Source of the DNA: Lobosporangium transversale
Taxonomy: Eukaryota > Mortierellomycota > Mortierellomycetes > Mortierellales > Mortierellaceae
Direction of reading: 5' to 3'
NCBI RefSeq assembly: GCF_002105155.1
Contig: NW_019029090.1
Coordinates: 1-24,718, forward strand
Length of the DNA stretch: 24,718 nucleotides
The position numbers and the translations under genes are program-made. Position 1 is the first letter of the stretch. Every line of letters starts with the position of its first letter. Shown here one piece after another: positions 9,011-17,196 of the stretch. The notes beneath the pieces are model-generated. The model was not told where the DNA came from and ran no database searches. It saw only the letters and a program-made list of their open reading frames with translations.

Positions 9011-9274
9011 CAATGAATGAAGGCTTGGAATAAATAAAAGAGCAAAATTGATGGGAGCAAAACTGGGGGGAAATAAGAAAAAGGTGAAAAGAGGATAAAG
9101 GAAGAAAAGGAAGAGGAGAGTGCAAAAATGAAGTGAAGCAAGTTAAAGAAAGGAGCGACAATTGATAAATCTGTTCCTTTATTTCAAGGTTGGGCTATGC
9201 TGTGTGTGTGAGAAAAATTTTTTTCTTGTTGCACAAGACGCCATGCGATTAAAGATTGAATTGGCCCCCAAGTG

Positions 9275-9299
9275 TGACGTAACATGTATTATTTAAATA
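9275..9299 (+). promoter_or_regulatory. bZIP/CRE-like site and TATA-like element of the divergent gene
   Basis: TGACGTAA (9275-9282) matches a CRE-like bZIP site, and tattatttaaata (9287-9299) is TATA-like, about 90 bp before the ATG at 9390. The identical arrangement is inverted at 15995-16019. Inferred from motif and position only. Confidence 0.4.
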
Positions 9300-9389
9300 C
9301 ACAAACACTATTCGTCTCTTTAACTCTCTTGTTTTCACCACACAATCGAAAGTGTGCACATCCACTCTTCACCTTACATTCATCCCACT

Positions 9390-9984
9390 ATGAACATGTC
9401 TAATACCTCATTCCAAGAACAAGAAGCTGTTACTGATGCTCCTATCAATGATGTTCTCGCCATCAATCAAATTGAAAAGATATTGATCGGTGGATTTGAA
9501 GATATTCTAAGTGTTCAAACACGAATAATATATATATAATAATAATTTTCTGTATCAATGCTTTCCTTGATGATATCAAAGCAATAATTATGCTTTAGAG
9601 AAAAGCCCTTGACGCGTCAAACTCTGGGAAGGATAGAGAGGATGACAGTGAAGAAAGAGAAGGATAATGATCAAGTAGATATCCTGGCTGGCCATGAATT
9701 TGAATTCGAGGTAAGTGTTGCATTTATATTATAAAGTCTAGTTCATTGCTTGAGAGCATATAATAAAGAAAAAGCTGGACATTTGTACGTTAACTCTAGT
9801 CTTTGAAGACGCGCGTATTGAGAATGGACTTAATAATATTGTTGTTGTTCAAGCCGCAAAGCACTATAAAGTTGATCCTGAATCCAGAGATCTGAGCCTG
9901 AAGAGAAAGGGCGTGATGTTTTGGTTTCCAGCACGTGCTGGAAGAAAACGAGCACAAACCTATTGCCCATACAGCACAAGCTGA
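9390..9984 (+). CDS. Hypothetical three-exon gene divergent from CRN (left)
   Basis: ATG at 9390 (MNMSNTSFQEQEAVTDAP...) lies about 90 bp after a TATA-like sequence, and 562 bp separate it from the divergent CRN start. Proposed exons are 9390-9510, 9601-9710 and 9775-9984. Intron 2 has a consensus donor (gtaagt). Intron 1 (gtgttc to tttagag) is weaker but joins two open, hydrophilic frames in phase. The predicted product is about 146 residues, ending AGHEFEFE plus the same last exon used by the gene at the other side of the cassette. The last part (NGLNNIVVVQAAKHYKVD) may be helix-turn-helix-like. I do not recognise the family. The B/A repeat border (9686/9687) falls inside exon 2. Confidence 0.4.
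9608..9619. promoter_or_regulatory. TTGACGCGTCAA palindrome (MCB-like core)
   Basis: A 12-bp perfect palindrome containing ACGCGT, the core of MluI cell-cycle boxes, within exon 2 of the proposed small gene (copy at 15675-15686). As it may be coding, regulatory meaning is uncertain. Confidence 0.25.
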
Positions 9985-10159
9985 TTGCCCATACAGCACA
10001 AGCTGATTGCCCATACACAAAGCACAAGCTGATTGCCCAAACAGCGCGAACCTGTTCTGAAACAGCATGAACCTGTTCTGAAACAGCACAAACCTTTTCT
10101 AAAACAGCGCGAACCTGTTCTGAAAACAGCACAAACCTATTGCACAAACAGCGCTAACC
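9951..10159. repeat. Minisatellite, copy 2 (inverted, three units, one with 4-bp insertion)
   Basis: Inverted counterpart of 2641-2868 with three 22-bp units. One unit is longer by 4 bp (catacacaaagcac instead of catacagcac near 10013-10026), a lesion unique to this copy. Confidence 0.92.
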
Positions 10160-10233
10160 TGAAGAAAAAGCATACAGGCTTAAAAAAATCCACAATCATT
10201 TGCATGCATAACAGGCTTCTTCTCTTTTCGCAC

Positions 10234-10290
10234 TACCATTACCATTGCCATTACCATTACCATTGCCATTACCATTACCATTGCCATTGT
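10234..10290. repeat. AATGGY hexamer microsatellite, copy 2 (inverted)
   Basis: Reverse-complement form (accatt/gccatt) of the array at 2508-2567, at the same place in unit A. Confidence 0.9.
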
Positions 10291-10341
10291 CATTCTCATT
10301 CTCATTCAATTCTCAGAGAACCTTCTGCATCATCCCTATAA

Positions 10342-10859
10342 ACACGCTTAATACCACGAACAGTTGACAGATTAACTTTATTTGTCTGATCTTGTCTCAC
10401 AAAGCGGCCATGTACTTTAATAATTCAGTAAATGCTCGGCATCTCTGCCTCTGCTTTCTCTTTATTACTAATGTTGACTATATATAGTCAAAGCCAACTT
10501 CTACTTCCATAGCTAGGCTTCTATATCTCTATATCTCAAAGATCTTAAAGACCAATAATCATCGTCTGTGACGCCAAGTAACACTGATACAATTGTACTA
10601 GATTCTTCTCTTGCAACAGCCTTCGCAAAGAGACAAAGGGAACAATCTTTAAATATGTTGAGCCCATTTACTCAATCCACATAAAACAGTTTGTTCCCCT
10701 CGTGGAGGAGAGAACCCTCGATATACGATAAAACTTTTTTTGTCCATATTCCTGTTTTGTTTAATAAAGTTTTTTCTGTTCTCATGCTCCCACTTTCCAT
10801 TCCTCTTCCTGAATCAGTCTGCCTGACCTTGAAACGCAATTCCTTTTTTTTATTCAACG
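10342..10859. other. Junction region: truncated A tail into hAT upstream sequence
   Basis: Up to 10614 this is the inverted A tail (palindrome at 10474-10491). From 10615 it is sequence found once in the window, lying upstream of the hAT acidic N-terminus. The unique part is AT-rich with T runs just before the presumed ATG at 10860 and could be the hAT promoter and leader. No clear TATA box, terminal inverted repeat or gene is visible. Confidence 0.5.
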
Positions 10860-11085
10860 ATGAATGATAAGAGTGAGAATTTCTTGTTTGACAAAGAGCA
10901 TGGCGAAGAGTATGACGAAGAGTATGACGAAGAGTATGGCGAAGAAAATAACGACGACTTTGATGAATATCACTCATTCAACCAGGAAGTCAGAAAATCT
11001 AGACGAAGACCCTACTTTCAACGAGAGTAGGTGCGAATTCGAGACTGACGATGATTACAGCGGGTTTTCTGGAAGGCGATCGCCT

Positions 11086-11186
11086 GTAAGTCTATACCTT
11101 TGACTCTTAGTTGCTAGTTAATACTTGATATCCCTTGCTTCGAGCCTTTTTACTGACTTCTTCCGTACGCGTCAATGCTTCTGTAG
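11086..11186 (+). other. Probable intron in 5' part of hAT copy 2
   Basis: A 101-nt segment runs from gtaagtc to ttctgtag, with a pyrimidine-rich 3' end. It joins an acidic segment ending GRRSP to a long Ser/Pro/Arg-rich open stretch (11187 to about 11714) in phase. The donor matches the fungal consensus well. Confidence 0.65.
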
Positions 11187-12748
11187 TCAGAGAGCCTCAT
11201 CGACCGACGCGCCCAGCGGCAAGCGCAGGCGAAGTGTGATATATGGCGTCGTGGTCAGGACAGACACGAACAAGAGCAAGTTGATGTTTACCAAAGCAAC
11301 GATATTGACCATTCTGGCGGAGAATACAATGTCTTGGGCGTGAAGACGCGCGAAGGGCGTTCAAGGTCTATGTTCGAGGAAGTGCAAACACGCCAGTTGC
11401 CCCAAGTGACTTCAAGAAGCGAAGCCAGCGTCGCCGCCAGTAGCATCAGGTCTGCCCAAGCCAAACGAGGATATCCTAAGACTCCTTCTCCTCCAACAAA
11501 TCAGGGACTGCCTATTCAACCTGCCAGACCTAGGTCATTCCTACGTTCAATCTCAGCATCCCATGTTCTTGGCTCACCCTCTACATCCACATTATGCGCT
11601 CCGCGACAATCCCCACTACCACCGCTACAAAGGGCCGAGAGCTTTCATTATTATCGCAGTCCACAGCCTAGGTCTTATCTCCTCAGTTACTTCATCGTAC
11701 TCTGGACGGCATAGAGATATGCATGGCGTTCAGCCCAAGTCGCCCATCTCCCTGCACCAGACCTCTCGGGCATCTTCATCGTCCTCCTCTTTTCGTGGAC
11801 TTCCTCAGATCTCACGAGATTTAGCCTATCCTTTATCTTTTGACAACCCATAAGCAACCCTGCTTGCAGCTGAAGCTGAAGCTTTGGAGCAGCGTCGACC
11901 TAACCTACGTACCAGTCATGGAGCATCGGAGACATGGTACACGCTATATGAATCGCTTGAACTTGGCGTTTTACCTTCGCCCGAACGGTGCGACGACGCG
12001 CCCGCCTCACAAAAGCCTTTGGCACAAGTCCCAATACATAAGTCCATACGCAAGTCTAGTATCCTTGGACATTTCTATAATACAGATGCATCTGGCTTCT
12101 TCGAATGCCAGGTTAAGAACAGTCTCGGGGTAAAGTGTGGCATAAAGTACAAGAAGTTAGGGGCGGCAGATCACGAAAAAACCATCTCCTCAAAAACCAC
12201 TCCACAATATATGAAGCTGTGCAGGAATTTCGCCTCTATCAAGGCATGGTCCAGAATGTCAAGTCGTCGAAAGATCAAGATGATGATGATGATGAGCCCC
12301 CTAGACCACAGGGGAACTTCGAAGTGGCTAGAGAGGGATTTGTTCTTACGACTATGAAGAGGCCACTTCCGTATGAACAACAGTTCTTCGAGAAATTACT
12401 TTTAAGGCTTATCGCCGACAACGGAGCGACCTTCAAAATAATTGGCTCGGATTCTTTCAAGGCAATATGTTTGCAACTTAATGCATTATACGTAATTCCA
12501 AGCACAGACGCTATCCAATCAAACATGGATTTAAGTGTAATGCATATGTGGAGGCAAATCGAGATACATCACTGATCGTAAAATTCAAGGCGCAATCACA
12601 GCGGATAGTTGGACAAGCGGTGATCAAAGGAAGTTCTTTGGAGTAACATTTCACTTTCTAACACATGACTTTCAGCCGGCTTCAGTTGTGATTGGCATGG
12701 AACGAGTCCAAGGCCCTCAATCGGCAGAAGTCCTATTGGAAAAGCTTG

Positions 12749-12838
12749 GTAAGAATATCATAGCTTTAGCTCTGTCGGTTTACTGCCTGTTTGAGACCTA
12801 TGTAAATAACACTTTTAATCCTGGAATTTGTTCTATAG
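12749..12838 (+). other. Probable spliceosomal intron in hAT copy 2
   Basis: This is the direct counterpart of the 90-nt GT-AG segment in copy 1, with identical sequence and the same in-frame, stop-free character. Confidence 0.75.
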
Positions 12839-14008
12839 AACGTGTAGTCGCAAGATGGAATTTGGAAGGGCATTTGATCTGTGCAACAACGGATCAAGGG
12901 TCGAACATAAAAAGAGCCATACAGCTTTATAATCTAAAGAAGAGTATTACCTGGCTTCCCTGTTTTTCCCATGTAATACAGCTGTGTATCAATAAGGCAT
13001 TGGAACGAAGTTCTGGAGCTAAGGCGGTGATGGAAAAATGCCAAAAGATCTCAACCTTCTTCAGAAGCTCCAGTCTTGCTATGGATCTGCTTAACAATCA
13101 GCGTAGCAAAACTGCTTACAACGAATGTCACGCGATGGAACTCAAAATTCAACATGGCAGCAAGGGTGCTTGAAGTTTCAGAAGCAATTACAGCGGTCTA
13201 TCAATTAATGAGGGCAGGATCCAAAGACGAAAAGCTCAAGGCTGCGGAGCTCGGGCGGCACCTCCTTGTCGAGGGAGAGATCGAGACCCTGCAGGAGATT
13301 ATCACGCTCTTGGAGCCGGCTGCCAAGCTTACACACTGGGCAGGCGCACATGATAACCCGACCATTTCGCAAATCTATTTGAGGGTCTACACCATGCTCC
13401 CGGCGCTTACAACATTCCGAACGGAAGAGACGAGAGAGTTATGGCAAAGCCTGGACGAACAGATCAAAAAATCGTGGCCTCTCCAGGACATTCCAGATAC
13501 CGTGCTCATTTCTATATTCCTGAACCCTGCTTGCGCAGCACTCGATATCTTAAAGGATACGATGCATGCTAGTGGGGAAAGTCTGTTTATAAAAGCAAAA
13601 AAACTCTGCAGCGAAGCCTTTAAGATATTCAAAGAGAATAATACAGTGACAAAAAATCCATTGCAAACGAGTGATTATCAGATACTCTACTTCTCTTCGA
13701 ATTTTGCGGTAGAGCTCTACGCTTCATCGGTACGCTTGCCGGACTACAATCACGATCGCTTTAAAGATAAGCCTCAGGACTATTGGAGGCCATATGGCAT
13801 CGATGAAAATATCTCAGTTGAGGAACTTGCCCACTTCGCGCGCTCGTACCTCTGTATCCAGTCCACATCAACTGAGTCTGAGCGTTTGTTCAGTAAGGCA
13901 GGGCTAGTCCTCTCTCCACTTAGGACCAACCTCAGTGATCGAAATGTGCGCAACATCATTTTTAGTCACAGCTTTGAGAAGATTCGGACTTTGTTAGACT
14001 TACAATGA

Positions 14009-15005
14009 AATAAATTAAGCGTTTTTATCTACACTGCGCGTCAACAGTGTTGTATTTTGTCCACTACTTGTGAAAGTAGTATAAAGTGATTGGCAATATT
14101 AAGTTTTAGCTTTATTCTGAAAGATGCGTCTATATTTTGGACTCCATCAATGAAACTCGCTATATTTTAATGCTCAGACGGAGGCCCAGGCCGTTGTGAT
14201 GACATAAGGACATCTTCCTTTGACTTTGCAGCTTTTTTTCTGATTACTCATCGTAATGTGGTAATTCTTCATCTATTAATTCTCGAAGCTAATATCTAGA
14301 GGATTTACAAACCACTCATCAATTTCAAAGAATGTATTGATCAAGCAGATGTCGGGCGCGTTTCACCCCTTTCTTTATGAGAGCGTTCTTGAGAGAAGAC
14401 AAGTCAACTAATAGGACATTGGATAGGCCAGAGAGCAACTTTAACATGGCATTATGTTTAAATTTTACTTTGATATCCCGATGAGAATATGCTGTATCGC
14501 CATGCCGGTTGAAGAAATAAATGATAAAAAGCTTTTTCTCATACCATTTTTAATGACTTACACTTAACATCTGCCTCAAGAATAAAGTATATATTCCACG
14601 GAGTGACAACCATGGTGCCTGAGGGATAGGGACTTCAGCATTGCTAAGCCAGGGCAAGACTTCTTTTACTAAGCCCAAAAAGAGTGGCAAGAGAAGAATC
14701 TAGTACAATTGTATCAGTGTTACTTGGCGTCACAGACGATGATTATTGGTCTTTAAGATCTTTGAGATATAGAGATATAGAAGCCTAGCTATGGAAGTAG
14801 AAGTTGGCTTTGACTATATATAGTCAACATTAGTAATAAAGAGAAAGCAGAGGCAGAGATGCCGAGCATTTACTGAATTATTAAAGTACATGGCCGCTTT
14901 GTGAGACAAGATCAGACAAATAAAGTTAATCTGTCAACTGTTCGTGGTAAGCGTGTTTATAGGGATGATGCAGAAGGTTCTCTGAGAATTGAATGAGAAT
15001 GAGAA
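14009..15005. repeat. Noncoding tail of unit A (copy 3)
   Basis: This is the direct copy of 1508-2507 with the same hairpins and palindrome (14810-14827), differing by a 3-bp deletion near 14949 (tggtaagcg instead of tggtattaagcg). I see no gene in it. Confidence 0.7.
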
Positions 15006-15065
15006 TGACAATGGCAATGGTAATGGTAATGGCAATGGTAATGGTAATGGCAATGGTAATGGTAG
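15006..15065. repeat. AATGGY hexamer microsatellite, copy 3
   Basis: Same order and number of hexamer types as copy 1. Confidence 0.9.
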
Positions 15066-15138
15066 TGCGAAAAGAGAAGAAGCCTGTTATGCATGCAAAT
15101 GATTGTGGATTTTTTTAAGCCTGTATGCTTTTTCTTCA

Positions 15139-15344
15139 GGTTAGCGCTGTTTGTGCAATAGGTTTGTGCTGTTTTCAGAACAGGTTCGCGCTGTTTTAGA
15201 AAAGGTTTGTGCTGTTTCAGAACAGGTTCATGCTGTTTCAGAACAGGTTCGCGCTGTTTGGGCAATCAGCTTGTGCTGTATGGGCAATCAGCTTGTGCTG
15301 TATGGGCAATCAGCTTGTGCTGTATGGGCAATAGGTTTGTGCTC
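15139..15344. repeat. Minisatellite, copy 3 (three units)
   Basis: Same array as 2641-2868 but with three 22-bp units, i.e. 22 bp shorter. Confidence 0.92.
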
Positions 15345-15904
15345 GTTTTCTTCCAGCACGTGCTGGAAACCAAAACATCACGCCCTTTCTCTTCAGGCTC
15401 AGATCTCTGGATTCAGGATCAACTTTATAGTGCTTTGCGGCTTGAACAACAACAATATTATTAAGTCCATTCTCAATACGCGCGTCTTCAAAGACTAGAG
15501 TTAACGTACAAATGTCCAGCTTTTTCTTTATTATATGCTCTCAAGCAATGAACTAGACTTTATAATATAAATGCAACACTTACCTCGAATTCAAATTCAT
15601 GGCCAGCCAGGATATCTACTTGATCATTATCCTTCTCTTTCTTCACTGTCATCCTCTCTATCCTTCCCAGAGTTTGACGCGTCAAGGGCTTTTCTCTAAA
15701 GCATAATTATTGCTTTGATATCATCAAGGAAAGCATTGATACAGAAAATTATTATTATATATATATTATTCGTGTTTGAACACTTAGAATATCTTCAAAT
15801 CCACCGATCAATATCTTTTCAATTTGATTGATGGCGAGAACATCATTGATAGGAGCATCAGTAACAGCTTCTTGTTCTTGGAATGAGGTATTAGACATGT
15901 TCAT
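15310..15904 (-). CDS. Hypothetical three-exon gene divergent from CRN (right)
   Basis: This is the inverted copy of the gene at 9390-9984: exon 1 15904-15784, exon 2 15693-15584, exon 3 15519-15310, stop in the minisatellite. The first-exon frame is identical to the left copy. It is divergent from the right CRN copy, with 572 bp between the start codons. The exon structure is inferred; the last exon comes from unit A and is shared with three other places in the window. Confidence 0.4.
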
Positions 15905-15994
15905 AGTGGGATGAATGTAAGGTGAAGAGTGGATGTGCACACTTTCGATTGTGTGGTGAAAACAAGAGAGTTAAAGAGACGAATAGTGTTTGTG

Positions 15995-16019
15995 TATTTA
16001 AATAATACATGTTACGTCA
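15995..16019 (-). promoter_or_regulatory. bZIP/CRE-like site and TATA-like element (right copy)
   Basis: Inverted copy of the elements at 9275-9299: TTACGTCA at 16012-16019 and an AT-rich TATA-like stretch next to it, upstream of the minus-strand gene starting at 15904. Confidence 0.4.
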
Positions 16020-16283
16020 CACTTGGGGGCCAATTCAATCTTTAATCGCATGGCGTCTTGTGCAACAAGAAAAAAATTTTTCTCACACACACAGCATAGC
16101 CCAACCTTGAAATAAAGGAACAGATTTATCAATTGTCGCTCCTTTCTTTAACTTGCTTCACTTCATTTTTGCACTCTCCTCTTCCTTTTCTTCCTTTATC
16201 CTCTTTTCACCTTTTTCTTATTTCCCCCCAGTTTTGCTCCCATCAATTTTGCTCTTTTATTTATTCCAAGCCTTCATTCATTG

Positions 16284-16345
16284 CCTTTCCTTTCCTTTCC
16301 TTTCCTTTTTTTTTTTCTTTTTTTCTTTTTTTCTTTTCCTCCCTC
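16284..16345. promoter_or_regulatory. 62-nt pure pyrimidine/purine tract in CRN promoter (right)
   Basis: Inverted counterpart of 8949-9010: only C and T on the plus strand, upstream of the CRN ATG at 16477. It is just outside the divergent island and identical to the left copy. Confidence 0.5.
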
Positions 16346-16911
16346 AACTTCATCTCTAGACAATTTTGAACCATCCTGCTACTGAATTATCATCCTTTAG
16401 CATTTTTATCAACCTTTCCCTATTTTCTGTCCTCCATCTATTTACGCCCTTGTTTTTAAACAGGTTTGAAAACACAATGGGAAGCAGCAGAACACCATCA
16501 CGATGCCCATCACCTCGAACTGAACCGTATGAAAAGAAAGAAAGAAAAGGGGAAGCGAAGGAAGAGTCTTCAAGCACCAATGACCCTAAAATCCTCGAGC
16601 CAACCGAGCTAAAGATTTTTTGTATTGTTGATGGAGAAGCAACATCTTTTCCTGTAAATATCCTTCTGATCGTTCAGTCGGCGAACTCAAGCAAGCCATC
16701 AAAGCAGAGAAAGCCAATGCATTTAAGGATATTGACGCTGACCAGCTCACCCTCTACAGGGTCTCTATTCCTGACGAAGACAAGACCGTCGTTGAGTCAG
16801 AAATTGTGTCGAAAGAGGCTCTCGTACCCGCGTCAAGGAAGCTTAGGGACATATTTATTTCCGAACTTCCAGAGGAAACTATCCATGTTTTTGTCAAGCC
16901 ACCACAGCGAG

Positions 16912-17062
16912 GTATATCTTTGGCTCTTGATGGACTGATTGTTGATATTTCCAGTTGATGAAGCTTGGTTTATATCTTAAACGGCCATGTGCATGATATC
17001 ACCATTTGGTTTGTGTCTTGATAACTCAACGTTCTTTCTCATTATTCGCTTTTGATACTTAG
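16912..17062 (+). other. CRN intron 1 (right)
   Basis: 151 nt, donor gtatat, acceptor gatacttag, the same length as the left copy although sequences differ. The alternative acceptor at 16953-16954 would give a shorter intron but leads to early stops. Confidence 0.7.
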
Positions 17063-17092
17063 CTCAGAAAAGAAAACAAGATGAAGATTCTG

Positions 17093-17196
17093 GTGAGTGC
17101 TTTTGGCCGAGAAGCTGGTTATTGATCAATTTTAGAGTGATGTGCAGTGCAATAAATCAAAAATATTGACTTTGATCACTCTATCTCCTTTATCAG
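17093..17196 (+). other. CRN intron 2 (right)
   Basis: 104 nt, donor gtgagt, acceptor tttatcag. Earlier acceptors (after caattttag or atgtgcag) lead straight to stop codons in the required phase. Confidence 0.7.

Larger units (their letters stand above)
3132..9686 (-). repeat. CRN cassette B (left copy)
   Basis: This 6555-bp block lies between inverted unit A copies. Read on the minus strand it contains the 5' exons of a small divergent gene (on plus, 9390-9686), a shared promoter region, a CRN gene (8827-6377), an intergenic stretch, a decayed NTPase-nuclease-like gene (5255-4029) and a decayed CRN C-terminal fragment (3548-3153). The inverted counterpart is 15608-22171. Confidence 0.9.
1..10614. 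repeat. Left arm of giant inverted repeat
   Basis: The whole stretch reappears in reverse complement at 14687-24718. Paired coordinates sum to 25281 in the outer hAT part, 25303-25306 in the middle and 25294 in the inner part, the shifts being small indels. Shared ORFs on the two arms have identical translations except in the CRN N-terminal island (7872-8907) and a short patch (6152-6203). The inner end is abrupt: after ...cttctcttgc at 10614 the sequence switches to the hAT upstream region, whereas the other copies continue into accactctttt-like sequence. The outer end lies at or beyond the window edge. Confidence 0.95.
9687..10614 (-). repeat. Repeat unit A, copy 2 (inverted, truncated)
   Basis: This inverted copy of the B-proximal 0.93 kb of unit A flanks cassette B on the opposite side from copy 1. 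It starts at gctggc (9687-9692) and stops abruptly at 10614, where it joins the 5' region of the middle hAT. No 8-bp target-site duplication or convincing hAT terminal inverted repeat was found at this junction. Confidence 0.9.
10860..14008 (+). pseudogene. hAT-family transposase relic, copy 2 (only copy with 5' part)
   Basis: This is the most complete hAT copy. ATG at 10860 opens an acidic repeat region (EEYDEEYDEEYGEE). A frame change near 10985 leads to another acidic segment and a GT-AG intron at 11086-11186. A Ser/Pro/Arg-rich, probably disordered stretch runs to about 11690. Another frame change leads to an in-frame stop (11851-11853). A BED-type zinc-finger-like segment lies around 12058-12220 (FFECQVKNSLGVKC, then after a frame change LLKNHSTIYE). 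A poly-Asp run at 12279-12296 precedes the hAT core, which has a frame change near 12560-12575, an in-frame 90-nt intron at 12749-12838, a frame change near 13110 and the SESERLFSKAG-type dimerisation block. At least five frame changes and a stop make it nonfunctional. The N-terminal part is assigned from context and continuity, less surely than the core. Confidence 0.85.
12502..15607 (+). repeat. Repeat unit A, copy 3
   Basis: This is a direct repeat of 1-3131. It is continuous on its left with the only copy of the hAT 5' region visible here (10860-12501) and ends at gccagc (15602-15607), where inverted cassette B' begins. It has three full 22-bp minisatellite units against four in copy 1. 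Confidence 0.93.

Noticed and set aside
8925..9161. Minus-strand Phe/Ser/Leu-rich frames (and copies at 16133 and 16153) as a membrane protein
   Set aside because: These are translations of the CT-rich promoter tract; similar frames are open in parallel, as expected for low-complexity DNA.
10615..10860. Second copy of a CRN or A sequence upstream of the middle hAT
   Set aside because: I found no match elsewhere in the window; it is probably just the hAT 5' flank, whose other copies fall outside the window.
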